A stretch of DNA of 64,000 bases, taken from positions 62,001 to 126,000 of the forward strand of contig JAXMAV010000007.1 of NCBI GenBank assembly GCA_046350255.1. The letters are read 5' to 3'. The stretch is from CALDUY01 sp046350255 (GTDB lineage Bacteria; Planctomycetota; Planctomycetia; Gemmatales; Gemmataceae). The stretch's first letter is position 1; every line of letters starts with the position of its first letter. Positions 1 to 8,663 of this stretch are shown here, piece after piece. The notes beneath the pieces are model-generated. The model saw only the letters and a list, made by a program, of their open reading frames with translations, had not been told where the DNA came from and searched no databases. The position numbers were made by a program, and so were the translations under genes.

Positions 1-385
1 TGATGATCTCGGGGCTCTTCAGCAGCGAGATCTGGGCCTTCTGGACGTTGGCGAAGTTGCCTTCATCCTCGGAAGAGCCGGTGATTGGTCGGCTGAGAAT
101 GCGGAACCCGACGCTACAGGTATACATGGGCGGGATGAGCGCCCAGGCGATGGCCGCGGCTGCAGCTGCGCCGATGACCGCCACCAGCAGGGCCGATTTC
201 CAGACCCGGCGAAAGGCATGGAGAATGGTGCTGAGCGTAGGAGCCGCCGACAGAGCCGGAGGCGGACCATATCCCGCGGCACCAAGATCCGCCCCTGCAG
301 GCAGGCCCTGGTGAGGACTGGGAACGAGTTCGGAAGTGGTGTCCGCCGGTTGCTGAGGCGGGAACTTCGGATCAGGGGGCACCAT
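1..385 (-). CDS. Wzz-like chain-length determinant / EPS transport protein (N-terminal part)
   Basis: The gene reads off the left edge; only the first 128 residues are present. They form a Pro-rich cytoplasmic stretch (about residues 1-55), one hydrophobic segment with an Ala run (about 66-85, containing LLVAVIGAAAAA), then an extracytoplasmic start with SVGFRILSRP and NFANVQKAQISLLKSPEII. The last motif is typical of the Wzz/GumC-type chain-length and tyrosine-kinase transport family, where the periplasmic part begins with 'Q...LLKSPEV'. The ATG at 385 overlaps the end of the upstream exosortase gene by 14 bases, so the two are translationally linked. Together with the SLBB exporter further along the window this points to an exopolysaccharide locus. 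Whether a C-terminal kinase domain follows cannot be seen. Confidence 0.7.
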   Translation of the reverse strand, partial: MVPPDPKFPPQQPADTTSELVPSPHQGLPAGADLGAAGYGPPPALSAAPTLSTILHAFRRVWKSALLVAVIGAAAAAAIAWALIPPMYTCSVGFRILSRPITGSSEDEGNFANVQKAQISLLKSPEII

Positions 386-1379
386 CAGTGATCTCCTCAA
401 GCGAGCAGTCCGCCTCCTCGGGACGGGAAGTGCGACCCCGCCTTACGGGGACGCTGGCATTCCAGGTGGGCTCCGGGCGAGGTCCGATGGGACCTCCCAG
501 CGGAATGGGAATCGGACGGGAATCATCCGACGGTAACCAAAGCCACCCCAGCCACAGCAATTCGAGCCACAGCACTACCAGGGCCATGGGCATCATCACC
601 CAGCCGGCCACGTCGTGGAAAACTAAGCGGGCCAGTTCCGGGTCGGCCACCTGGTAGAGAAACACGGTGAGCGTGATACGCAGCACGTTCATCATAACGC
701 CAATGGGAATCGCGCTGAAGAAAATCACCAGCCGATCGTGCCAGGGGCGATCGATCACAAACGCCACAGCAGTCGAGAGGGCGAAGAAGGTCATGAGCAT
801 ACCCAGGCCGCTGCAGGCTTCCACCACGCCGACTTCCAACTCGTTGACCACGATGATGTTGCCCCGGGCCAACGCGGGCACTCCCAATGTTTGCAGGGCG
901 TAGGTGCTGCACACCGTGGCAATGCGACGAAGCGGGTAGGTCAACAGGACGTCGAGTTGCCAGGGCCAGGGCAGGATGAACAACAGGAAGACAAACAGCG
1001 ACCATCCCCAGCGCAGGACGGCCGGGCCAAAACTCAATAGCACTACCCCCGCGACCGAGGGAAGAAGCGAACCGGCTTCGAGCCACTCGAACGAAAAGAG
1101 CGTCCCGGCGAGGCGCAAACCACCTCCCAGGAGCAGCGCGGGCACGCCCCACCAGCTGGGGTAGATCGACTGCCGGGGAAAATGGTCGCGGTGAAACCAG
1201 AGGACGATAAGCGCGAACAGTGGCACCACGTAACCGTGCGTGTACTGCGGATCCTGGGACCAGCGCCGGACCATTTGCTCAAAGGTGGGCCAGTAGGTCC
1301 AGGCCAGCGCGACGGATAGCAGGACAAACCAGGCCAGCCTGGCCTGTCTTGCCGCGCCATCTTGGGGCCTGGCTTTCAT
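372..1379 (-). CDS. exosortase/archaeosortase family protein
   Basis: Polytopic membrane cysteine transpeptidase-like enzyme, 335 residues from the ATG at 1379. About eight hydrophobic segments are visible. The family triad is present: Cys in VVEACSGLGM, Arg in NVLRITLTVF, and His in LVFHDVAGW. Exosortases cleave and anchor C-terminally tagged proteins (PEP-CTERM or similar) and are usually encoded with EPS genes, as here (Wzz-like gene overlapping downstream, SLBB exporter nearby). A start at 1442 (21 extra residues) is possible, but those residues are charged and Arg-rich, and the ATG at 1379 has GGAG about 10 bases upstream, so 1379 is preferred. No protein in this window carries a recognisable PEP-CTERM tag, so the substrate lies elsewhere. 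Confidence 0.9.
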   Translation of the reverse strand: MKARPQDGAARQARLAWFVLLSVALAWTYWPTFEQMVRRWSQDPQYTHGYVVPLFALIVLWFHRDHFPRQSIYPSWWGVPALLLGGGLRLAGTLFSFEWLEAGSLLPSVAGVVLLSFGPAVLRWGWSLFVFLLFILPWPWQLDVLLTYPLRRIATVCSTYALQTLGVPALARGNIIVVNELEVGVVEACSGLGMLMTFFALSTAVAFVIDRPWHDRLVIFFSAIPIGVMMNVLRITLTVFLYQVADPELARLVFHDVAGWVMMPMALVVLWLELLWLGWLWLPSDDSRPIPIPLGGPIGPRPEPTWNASVPVRRGRTSRPEEADCSLEEITDGAP

Positions 1380-1931
1380 GATCCCTTGTCTCCGTGGTCG
1401 ACTGCGATGCAGGCGCTCTCGAACAACCCGACGTTCACCCATCCAGTGGAATCAGGTTGAAAGAGGCCGCGATCACCCGCCGGCGACATGCTGCTACTTG
1501 CACTGTTCGTCCATATAGCCTAACAGGTTCCAGAAGCGGGGTCGATTTATTTCCCGGGGATGGCGAACCGCTCACCCGTGCCACCGCCTGATTCCTGCCT
1601 TGCCTGAAGTTTATTCATGCCACCCGAAAACCATAGGTCAGGAAATCTCACTCGTCTAGTAATTCACCAATCTCGCTGCAAAAGGTGAGCCGATCCCGCG
1701 GAGTTTCCTGGTCAGGTGAATCACAGAGCCCACTCAAGGAGTGATGGGGACGTCAGTTACTAATCATCCTACCTCACCTTTTGGCAGAAGATCGTCGAAC
1801 CGAAACTGTTCACCGATCTGTACAATGGACCAGAAGATTGTTCAGGCTGAGAAGCAGCGAAGTGTGCCGTTTGACAGGCTGCTAGCCGCAGCCTACAGTT
1901 GCAGCGTTGCAGTCTGGGCAGAGGTTACATC
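1380..1931. other. intergenic region between divergent exosortase and PilZ genes
   Basis: About 550 bases without a convincing gene; short open frames here lack a ribosome binding site and any family resemblance. It must hold the divergent promoters. The plus-strand promoter at 1871-1899 is listed separately. No clear minus-strand promoter was identified. Confidence 0.6.
1871..1899 (+). promoter_or_regulatory. sigma70-type promoter for the PilZ gene
   Basis: A perfect -35 TTGACA (1871-1876), a 17-base spacer and TACAGT as -10 (1894-1899, 4 of 6 matches). Transcription would begin near 1906, giving a short leader to the ATG at 1932. Confidence 0.55.
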
Positions 1932-2639
1932 ATGGGTTCCTGGTCTTCGTGGGGCAAATTCCTGGGGCTGACCGGTTCTTCCTCCAGCGCCGACGAGGAA
2001 CGACGCCTGTTTGGACGCCTTTCCTGTGACATCGAAACCACCTGCCGGCTGGCCGGCGCAGGCGAAGCGGAGCCGCACACCGTCCGCGTGCGTAATGTCT
2101 CCCGAGGCGGCATCGGTCTACTGGCACGCCTGCCGTTTCGCATTGGTGAACTCCTGAGTGTACACCTGCCCGACCTGGCCAGTGGCGCTGTCTCCGACCT
2201 GCTTGCCTGTGTTGTCCGCTGCGACCCTGCCGGTGATGGCGTGTGGTTCATCGGTGGCACCTTTGCCTCGTCGTTGAGCGAAGAGGAAATGCGCCGCTTC
2301 GACGGCACCGCCACCGAACCGATACCGGGGGAGCAGCGCAGCTGGGCCCGGTATCCCTGCGAGGCCGAGTCGAACTACCAGATCGTGCGCCTGGGAGATC
2401 AGCAAGCGTGGACTCCCGCCAAGGTGCTTAACATCTCGGGCGGCGGGCTGGCTCTTCTGGTGAGCGAAATACTGAACGTTGGCGAACTGCTCAGCGTGGA
2501 GATTCGTTGCCATTCCCACTCCCTGGTGACCCTGGCCAGCATCGTGCGGACCACGGTGGAACCCAGTGGCGAACGCATCGTCGGCTGTAACTTCATGCAC
2601 GAATTACTCCCAGAGCAGGTGGCCCATCTCCTGGGCTGA
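1932..2639 (+). CDS. tandem PilZ-domain protein
   Basis: Predicted soluble c-di-GMP receptor, 235 residues, with two PilZ domains. The first (about residues 24-110) has RRLFGR (RxxxR) and NVSRGGIGLL (D/NxSxxG); the second (about 132-232) has RSWAR and NISGGGLALL. Both domains therefore keep the two c-di-GMP-binding motifs. The ATG at 1932 is chosen over an earlier one at 1899 because GAGG lies 8 bases upstream. Its position between an exosortase/Wzz pair and a Wza-like exporter suggests control of polysaccharide synthesis or export by c-di-GMP, as inference. No output domain is fused. Confidence 0.88.
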   Translation: MGSWSSWGKFLGLTGSSSSADEERRLFGRLSCDIETTCRLAGAGEAEPHTVRVRNVSRGGIGLLARLPFRIGELLSVHLPDLASGAVSDLLACVVRCDPAGDGVWFIGGTFASSLSEEEMRRFDGTATEPIPGEQRSWARYPCEAESNYQIVRLGDQQAWTPAKVLNISGGGLALLVSEILNVGELLSVEIRCHSHSLVTLASIVRTTVEPSGERIVGCNFMHELLPEQVAHLLG

Positions 2640-3005
2640 AGCGAAAGCGAAGGGATAGTCCTTGTCCTCTACGCGCGTCCCCCGCGCTGCCGGATAGGTT
2701 TGCATCCTTAACCACACATGCGCAGATGCACCCGGGCTCGACTCGGTGTGTTGCTGAACGACTGGGTGGTGATGGCCTCCCCCGAGGCAGGCCGCGCGTC
2801 CACGGACAAACTGGGGTTGTTTTTTTTGAGGCGAGAGTGTAATCCCCTCGCCACTCAAATCCAGAGAAGTCCAGAATCTGGCCCGGGGGCTCGCTTGACA
2901 AAAGCGAATGCTCGGGTGCGGAGAGCCTTCATGCCCTGGCAAGATGGCTCGGGGAAGTTCACATCGCATGGGGGCAATGATGCCGCCAGGTGGAGGATAT
3001 TCAGA
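2640..3005. other. 366-base gap before the polysaccharide export gene
   Basis: The frame of the downstream gene stays open back to 2718, but those 96 residues lack a ribosome binding site and would bury the lipoprotein signal, so they are read as untranslated leader. A run of eight T lies near 2819-2826 and a TTGACA at 2895-2900 without a good -10. Nothing else is recognised. Confidence 0.5.
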
Positions 3006-4316
3006 ATGAGCGCTCAGGGACCTCGTGGGACTTGGCTGTCCTGCTTCATTGCGATGGGGCTAATGGTGGTACTTGGTGGCTGCCAGCTCCAGGTATCCTT
3101 TCTCGAGCCTTCCACGCCTCCTGCCAAGAAAGCAGAGGAAGGTGAGGTAGCGCGGAACACCAACGGGACGCGGGCGCCTGCGGGGAACTCGGACATTGTG
3201 CGCACAGCTGGCATGCAGCCGGTTCCGATTCCGCAGGCCAACCAGCCGCTGCTAAACAACGCGGGCAATGGCATTCCGGGGCCGGAAAACAACGGGCAGT
3301 CCTTGCCGATCGGGGGCTCGGGACCGGAGCTGGCGATGCCACCGCCGGGGCAACCGATTCCGCCACAGGGCTTTGTGCCCACCGAGAAGGCCAAGACCAG
3401 CCTGCCGCCTTACGTCATCGAGCCTCCGGACATTCTGCTGATCGATCCCATCCGGATGATTCCGCGGCCTCCGTATATCGTCCAGCCACTGGATGTCCTG
3501 CTGGTGCGCGTGGCCGAGCCGCTGCCCAACCAGCCGATTGAAGGGCCTTACACCGTCTCGCCGGACGGCGTCCTGAATCTGGGTTACACCTACGGTGTGG
3601 TTCGGGTGGCCGGGATGCCCCTGGAAGAGATCGAACGAGCGATCCGCGCCCAGCTGGGCCGCGTGCTGAAGGATCCGCAGGTGGCGGTGGGCCTGGCCCA
3701 GTACCGTGGCATTCAACAGGTGCGCGGCGAGCACCTGGTGCGCCCGGACGGCACGGTTAGCCTGGGTAACTACGGCTGTGTGTATGTGGCCGGGCTGACG
3801 CTGGCGCAGGCCAAGGTCGCCATCGAACGACACCTGTGCCAGCACCTGCTCGAGCCCGAGGTGGCCGTGGACGTGTTCGGCTACAACAGCAAGGTCTACT
3901 ACGTGATCACCGACGGCGCCGGCTACGGCATGCAGGTCTACCGCTTCCCGGTGACGGGCAACGAGACAGTGCTCGACGCCATCAGCAACATCCAGGGTCT
4001 GCCGGCGGTGGCCTCGACGAAGAAGATCTGGGTCGCCCGGCCGGCTCCGGCGGGACATCCCTGCTCGCAGATCTTGCCGGTGGACTGGCTGGCTGTCGCC
4101 GAGGGCGGCGTGACCGGGACCAACTACCAGCTCTTCCCCGGCGACCGCGTCTACATCCAGTCCGACCCGCTGATCAAGTTCGACAATGTCATCGCCAAGG
4201 TACTGGCACCGTTTGAACGGATCATGGGCTTCGCCCTGATCTCCACCGCGGTCTTCCAGAACCTGCGGAACAACGGTGGTGGCAATGGCTCGGGCGTTGG
4301 CTTCATCGCCAACTGA
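3006..4316 (+). CDS. Wza-like polysaccharide export lipoprotein (Poly_export/SLBB)
   Basis: Outer-membrane-type polysaccharide export protein, 436 residues. A lipoprotein signal peptide ends in MVVLGGC (lipobox LGGC), followed by a Pro/Asn-rich linker to about residue 140. Then come two related modules beginning PPYVIEPPDILLI and PPYIVQPLDVLLV; the second carries VSPDGVLNLGYTYGVVRVAG and a repeat VRPDGTVSLGNYGCVYVAG, followed by an SLBB-like part (YYVITDGAGYGMQVYRFPV) and a C-terminal hydrophobic stretch. The start at 3006 has GGAGG at 2992-2996 and places the signal peptide at the N-terminus. It is expected to form the exit channel for a Wzx/Wzy or ABC-type EPS system together with the Wzz-like protein at the left edge. 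The SLBB family is very common in planctomycetes. Confidence 0.9.
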   Translation: MSAQGPRGTWLSCFIAMGLMVVLGGCQLQVSFLEPSTPPAKKAEEGEVARNTNGTRAPAGNSDIVRTAGMQPVPIPQANQPLLNNAGNGIPGPENNGQSLPIGGSGPELAMPPPGQPIPPQGFVPTEKAKTSLPPYVIEPPDILLIDPIRMIPRPPYIVQPLDVLLVRVAEPLPNQPIEGPYTVSPDGVLNLGYTYGVVRVAGMPLEEIERAIRAQLGRVLKDPQVAVGLAQYRGIQQVRGEHLVRPDGTVSLGNYGCVYVAGLTLAQAKVAIERHLCQHLLEPEVAVDVFGYNSKVYYVITDGAGYGMQVYRFPVTGNETVLDAISNIQGLPAVASTKKIWVARPAPAGHPCSQILPVDWLAVAEGGVTGTNYQLFPGDRVYIQSDPLIKFDNVIAKVLAPFERIMGFALISTAVFQNLRNNGGGNGSGVGFIAN

Positions 4317-4327
4317 TCCGAAGGACA

Positions 4328-4368
4328 AGGAACGCCGGGTGGGTCCACCTACCACCCGGCCTGTTCCT
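4328..4368 (+). terminator. strong hairpin downstream of the SLBB gene
   Basis: A two-part stem (AGGAAC/GTTCCT outside, GCCGGGTGG/CCACCCGGC inside) begins 11 bases after the stop codon. No U-run follows, so it may act as a 3' end stabiliser rather than a true intrinsic terminator. Confidence 0.45.
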
Positions 4369-4593
4369 CCCGGACCTTCGGGTCAGCTTGAGAGAAAACA
4401 GGTGTGGCGATCGGTTCCACTCACGCCGGCTGTCCGGTTGTGACGATTCCTCCCGAAAGGGCGAATGGGCCGGTTTTCCGGGAGGGATTGTCCACGCTGG
4501 ACGGCGTGTAGTTCCTGACTTACAGTGGAACAGGCGACAGGAAGGGCAACGGGTCGGTGGCCCGGCCGCCAGTGAAAACCGGAGAGCATGACC

Positions 4594-5097
4594 ATGAAGC
4601 GAATCAGCCTGGCGGCCCTGCTGGCCACCATGACTCTGAGCCTGGCCGACGTGCAAGCTCAGGTAATCCTGTTCGGCGGCCGACGTCCGCCGCAGGGGGC
4701 ACCGGTTGTTGGCATGCCCAACCAGGGCGGCCTGTTCGGTGGCAATCTGTTTGGAGGCGGCCTGTTTGGCAGTGGTACCTACGTGCCACCCTCTGGCCCT
4801 TCTCCCAATGCCCCGGGCTACCAGATGAGCACGGGTCGTTCCACGATCTCGCGCCAGGTCAGTGACGATGGCATTCCTCAGACAGGGCACGCCGCCCGCT
4901 TTTTCTACTACTCGCATTACTTCATGAACCAGAGTGGTGGCGCGATGGGAGGGGGAGGTGGCGGCTCGGGAATTTCGCCCTACACCACGCAAGCCCCCGA
5001 GGCGCTGGTTGGCCTGGGCGGGGGCACCTACGCCCGATCTCAGGGAGGCGTCGCTCCCCCGGCTCCGCCCCGGACGCCCAGTCGTGGCGGTCGCTGA
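4594..5097 (+). CDS. secreted Gly-rich hypothetical protein
   Basis: 167 residues with a Sec signal peptide (KRISLAALLATMTLSLADVQA) and a low-complexity Gly/Phe/Pro-rich mature part, including repeated GGNLFGGGLFG and a run GGGGGGSG. No catalytic motif is seen and the family is not recognised. The second of two in-frame ATGs (4594) is taken because GGAGAG at 4581-4586 sits 7 bases before it but only 1 base before the ATG at 4588. It lies between the EPS exporter and another secreted protein, so a cell-surface or matrix role is possible but only by position. Confidence 0.65.
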   Translation: MKRISLAALLATMTLSLADVQAQVILFGGRRPPQGAPVVGMPNQGGLFGGNLFGGGLFGSGTYVPPSGPSPNAPGYQMSTGRSTISRQVSDDGIPQTGHAARFFYYSHYFMNQSGGAMGGGGGGSGISPYTTQAPEALVGLGGGTYARSQGGVAPPAPPRTPSRGGR

Positions 5098-5129
5098 TGG
5101 ACTCTGCCTTTGTTAATGGATTGAAACCC

Positions 5130-5158
5130 GAGGTAGCCCGCTGACTGGCGGGCTCCTC
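5130..5158 (+). terminator. hairpin after the Gly-rich gene
   Basis: Stem GAGG..AGCCCGC / GCGGGCT..CCTC with a short loop, 33 bases after the stop codon. The following tail (AGATCACTTTCT) is only weakly T-rich. Confidence 0.45.
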
Positions 5159-5189
5159 AGATCACTTTCTACCACGGAGGGTGGTGGTC

Positions 5190-5708
5190 ATGTCGAGACA
5201 GCATGGATGCTGGGCGCTGTGCCTGGCCTGGTTGCTCTTGCCTGGACTGGCCCAGGCACAGCAGTGCAGCTCGTGCGGCACCTGCGGAACTGGGCAGGCC
5301 TGCAGCAGCAACGGCTACGCCTGCAAGCATCCCTGTCCTCCCCACTTCAAGTGGTGGTCGGAGGGCCCCCCGCGCATCTGCTTCAAATGTGGCTGCCCGC
5401 GTCCGGTGTGCGACCCCTGTTCGCTCGAACGGTTCGGCTACTACCAGACCTGCTGGCAGCCCTGGCCGTACGCTCCCGACTGGTCGCACTGCCCGTATCC
5501 TCCGTCGGGCACCATGCTGCCGCCGCCGGCCTACCCTCCCTACTCGCCGAAGACACATGGCGGACAGGGACTGCCGGGCCGACCGATTCAGCCCGAACCC
5601 GAGTCACCGGTGTTGCCTTCGCCGCGAACCACGCCGGCCCCGGCTCCTCTGCCGATTCAGCCGCCCACCATGTCGCGCACACCCACAGTCCGTCTGATCA
5701 CGCAGTGA
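5190..5708 (+). CDS. secreted Cys/Pro-rich protein of a planctomycete type
   Basis: 172 residues. A signal peptide ends at LLPGLAQA, then a Cys-dense block (CSSCGTCGTGQACSSNGYAC) leads into a region HFKWWSEGPPRICFKCGCP and RFGYYQTCWQPWPY. From memory this block resembles small secreted proteins found in several planctomycetes; no function is known to me. About 14 Cys suggest disulfides or metal binding. The last 70 residues are Pro-rich and likely disordered. The ATG at 5190 is preferred over the GTG at 5181 because GGAGG ends 9 bases upstream of it. Confidence 0.75.
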   Translation: MSRQHGCWALCLAWLLLPGLAQAQQCSSCGTCGTGQACSSNGYACKHPCPPHFKWWSEGPPRICFKCGCPRPVCDPCSLERFGYYQTCWQPWPYAPDWSHCPYPPSGTMLPPPAYPPYSPKTHGGQGLPGRPIQPEPESPVLPSPRTTPAPAPLPIQPPTMSRTPTVRLITQ

Positions 5709-5742
5709 GATCACACGCGCCAGGTCAACCAAGGCGCACGCG

Positions 5743-5796
5743 ATCGCGGAGGTCTCTTCGGGGCAGATACCCGAGGGTGGCCTCCGCGATTGTTTT
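5743..5796 (+). terminator. intrinsic terminator
   Basis: Outer stem ATCGCGGAGG (5743-5752) with CCTCCGCGAT (5781-5790), an inner TTCGGG/CCCGAG pairing, then TGTTTTACTTT. It closes the 5190-5708 gene on the plus strand. Confidence 0.75.
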
Positions 5797-5975
5797 ACTT
5801 TCTGGACGAGGTGGTATCTTTCTGCGCCGTGCTAGGCGATTTTCGTGCTACGATGTTCTCCATCTCCATGCACCTCCGGAGTGGGAGATAGAACATCCGG
5901 AGTGAGACCCATCCAGATAACCTCAGTTCGGCGGTTGATTCGCCGTGCCCCTCGTGGGAATTCGGGAGTGGCATC

Positions 5976-8663
5976 ATGTTCGACCCATATACCAAGTGGC
6001 TTCGCATCGATTCAGCCGAACGGCCAGTGGATTACTTCACTCTCCTGGGCCTGGATTTGGAAGAAAAGGATCCGGCCGTCATCAAGAAGGCGGCGGAGCG
6101 TCAGCTTGCACGGATCGAACCTCACGAGGAGGGGCCCAACGCAAAATCTGCCACGCGTCTGATCCGGGAGATTGAAAAAGCGCGCGAGACGTTGCTGTCG
6201 CCGGTCAAACGCAAGGCTTACCTGGCCACACTCGAATCGGACGGAGCCGACGCCGAGGAAGTCGAGGAGATCGAGGAACCGGAACTCATCGAGGAAGATG
6301 ACGAGGAGGAAGAGAAGAAGCCTGCCCCTCGGAAGGACGGTAAGGGGAAGAAGAAAGGCTCAGGCAAGAAGAAGGAAAAGGAACCTGCTTCCTCCTCGAT
6401 GGGGTTGTGGTTGGGCATCGGCGGCGGGGCGGTCGTGCTGCTGGGTGGCATCGGTGGCCTGGTCTACTTCTTGACCCAGCCCAAGCCGCAACCACCTGCC
6501 CCACCCTCCACCAACGTGGCGATGCAGAATCCTCCGGTAGTGCCCCTGCCAGCGCCGCCGCCCACCCCCGCGCCCACACCACCGCCGGTGCCCGTGGTGG
6601 TGCCGCCCATCGTGCCGGTTGTCCAGGCTCCCAAGCCGGCCCCGAAGGATCCACTGAAACGGCCGCCGGTGGTCAAGCCGCGGCCTCCCATCGTCAAGTT
6701 GCCGGTGCCAGATCAGGCCTCGCAGGATCGAGCCGACAAGGCGATCAAGGAGACCTACAAGGCCGACTACGCGAAAGCCAAGAACGCCGAGGGACACCTC
6801 GCCCTGGCGACGAAGCTCTTGCAGCCAGGGCGCGAGAATCGCGCTGATCCCGCCGCCTGGTTCGTGATCCTGCGCGAGGCGCGCGACGCTGCCAACCGCG
6901 CGGGCCGGCCTCGCCTGGCCATCGAAGCCATCAAGGACATGGAGACATACTTCCAGATGGACGGCCAGCCGTTCAAGCTGCAGGCGCTGGCGCAGGCCAC
7001 CGAGCAGGCCGACGGAGCGAAGCTGGCCATCAAGGCGGCACTGGGTCAGGTGGAGCCGGCCATCGCAGCGGATAACTACGTGGCTGCCCGGCAGTTCATT
7101 GATTCCGCCGAGGCGGCGGCGCGCAAGATCAAGGCGGACGAGAAACAGCTGGCGCCCATCGTTGCCCGACGCACCGAGGTGGACGCCATGGCCAAGGCGT
7201 TTGAGCCGGTGGCCGCAGCTCAGGCCAAGCTGAAGGCGAACCCGGCCGACCCCGACGCCAACCTCGTGGTGGGCAAGCACCTCTGCCTCTTCCACGGGCG
7301 CTGGGACGAGGGTTTGCCCATCCTCGGTAAGGGCGGCGAGGTCCATCCTGCTCCCCTGGCTCGCAAGGATCTCACCCCGCCCATGGACGTCAAGGCGCAG
7401 CTGGACGTGGCCGAGGGATGGTGGCGCTTCTCCGAGGGTGAAAAGGGCCGCATTCGCCGGAATGTCCTCGAGCGCACCCTGGCCTGGTACGAGACGGCCG
7501 CCCCGAACATGGTCGCCCAGGAACGCGGCAAGATCGAGGAACGCATGCTCGATATCCGCAAGGATACCTTGCCACCATTCAAACGGCTGATCCCCGGCAG
7601 CTTCTTTGCTCGCATCGATCCTCAGGACCGCACGCTGCTGCTCCGCGAGGGCGGTGGCAACATGAAGACCGAGGAAGCCATCGAGCGCGGCCTGGAATGG
7701 CTTGCCAATCACCAGGATTCCTCCGGGAAGTGGGCCACCGATGGGTTCCATCTCGCCGGGAAGTGCAACTGCCTGGAGCCCGGGCAGAAGTTCGATGTCG
7801 CCGGTACCGCCTTTGGGTTGCTGCCGTTCCTCGGCGCGGGAGAAACCCACAAGCAAGGCAAGTATCGCAAGACGGTGCTGCGTGGCCTGGTCTACCTTCT
7901 GCAGCAGCAGAAGCCCGAGGGTAAGTTCAGCGACAGCGCCTACGAGAACGCCCTGGCCACCATCGCCATCTGCGAGGCGCTGGGACAAACCAGGGATCGC
8001 ACCCTTCTGTTTGCTCCGGCCCAGAAGGCGGTCAACTTCATTGCAGGCGCGCAGCACTCCGAGGGCAGCTGGGGGTACAGCCCTGGCGCGAAAGGCGACA
8101 CCTCGGTGAGCGGCTGGCAGTTCTCTGCGCTGAAGGCGGGCCTCTATGCGGGCCTCAGCGTTCCTGGCACGGCATTCACCCGAACTGGGCTATTCCTCAC
8201 ACAGGTGGCCGAACCGAATGGCCTGGGTTTCGGCTACAACACTCCCGGCGCTGGACGTGCCACCACGGCCACCGGGGTGGTGTGCCGTGAGTATCTTGGG
8301 TGGAGTCCCCGGCACCCGGGTGTCACCAAGGCCATCGAGCACATGCTTCGGCCCGAGAATTTCGTCTCGAAGGAGAAGCCGAGCATCTACTTCCTCTTCT
8401 ACGCCACGCAGGCGATGCACCATGCCGGCGGCGAGGCCTGGGAGTCGTGGAACCCCCGTGCGCGCGAGCTGCTTCTGGATCTGCAGGACAAGGGTGAAGA
8501 CGAACGGCGCAGTCATCAGAAGGGCAGCTGGTCGCCCACCGGCGACGAGTGGGCCGAGCAGGGCGGCCGACTGATGTTCACCTCGCTGGCGCTCTTGACG
8601 CTCCAGGTGTACTACTACCACGTGCCGTTGAACGACTTCACCCCGGCTGTGCTCGAGGATTGA
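5976..8663 (+). CDS. J-like / membrane / terpenoid-cyclase-fold protein
   Basis: 895 residues. Residues 1-85 resemble a J-domain (VDYFTLLGLDLEEKDPAVIK ... ARETLLSPVKRKAYL) but the HPD tripeptide is missing (EPHEEG at that place). An acidic then Lys-rich stretch follows, one membrane segment (about 143-167, LWLGIGGGAVVLLGGIGGLVYF), a Pro-rich linker to about 245, a helical region with TPR-like character to about 560, and a C-terminal alpha-toroid like prenyltransferase/squalene-cyclase repeats (AIERGLEWLANHQDSSGKW, FIAGAQHSEGSWGYSP). The cyclase DxDD motif is not seen, so this is probably a binding or structural toroid rather than a cyclase. Such architectures occur in planctomycetes. Its 3' end overlaps the convergent dnaE2-like gene by 49 bases. 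Confidence 0.7.
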   Translation: MFDPYTKWLRIDSAERPVDYFTLLGLDLEEKDPAVIKKAAERQLARIEPHEEGPNAKSATRLIREIEKARETLLSPVKRKAYLATLESDGADAEEVEEIEEPELIEEDDEEEEKKPAPRKDGKGKKKGSGKKKEKEPASSSMGLWLGIGGGAVVLLGGIGGLVYFLTQPKPQPPAPPSTNVAMQNPPVVPLPAPPPTPAPTPPPVPVVVPPIVPVVQAPKPAPKDPLKRPPVVKPRPPIVKLPVPDQASQDRADKAIKETYKADYAKAKNAEGHLALATKLLQPGRENRADPAAWFVILREARDAANRAGRPRLAIEAIKDMETYFQMDGQPFKLQALAQATEQADGAKLAIKAALGQVEPAIAADNYVAARQFIDSAEAAARKIKADEKQLAPIVARRTEVDAMAKAFEPVAAAQAKLKANPADPDANLVVGKHLCLFHGRWDEGLPILGKGGEVHPAPLARKDLTPPMDVKAQLDVAEGWWRFSEGEKGRIRRNVLERTLAWYETAAPNMVAQERGKIEERMLDIRKDTLPPFKRLIPGSFFARIDPQDRTLLLREGGGNMKTEEAIERGLEWLANHQDSSGKWATDGFHLAGKCNCLEPGQKFDVAGTAFGLLPFLGAGETHKQGKYRKTVLRGLVYLLQQQKPEGKFSDSAYENALATIAICEALGQTRDRTLLFAPAQKAVNFIAGAQHSEGSWGYSPGAKGDTSVSGWQFSALKAGLYAGLSVPGTAFTRTGLFLTQVAEPNGLGFGYNTPGAGRATTATGVVCREYLGWSPRHPGVTKAIEHMLRPENFVSKEKPSIYFLFYATQAMHHAGGEAWESWNPRARELLLDLQDKGEDERRSHQKGSWSPTGDEWAEQGGRLMFTSLALLTLQVYYYHVPLNDFTPAVLED

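Noticed and set aside
372..1379. PEP-CTERM substrate of the exosortase within the window
   Set aside because: None of the secreted proteins has a C-terminal PEP-like motif followed by a membrane helix and basic tail.
6360..8057. 565-codon minus-strand open frame
   Set aside because: Antisense to the J-like/toroid gene; composition is that of a GC-rich shadow frame and no family resemblance is seen.
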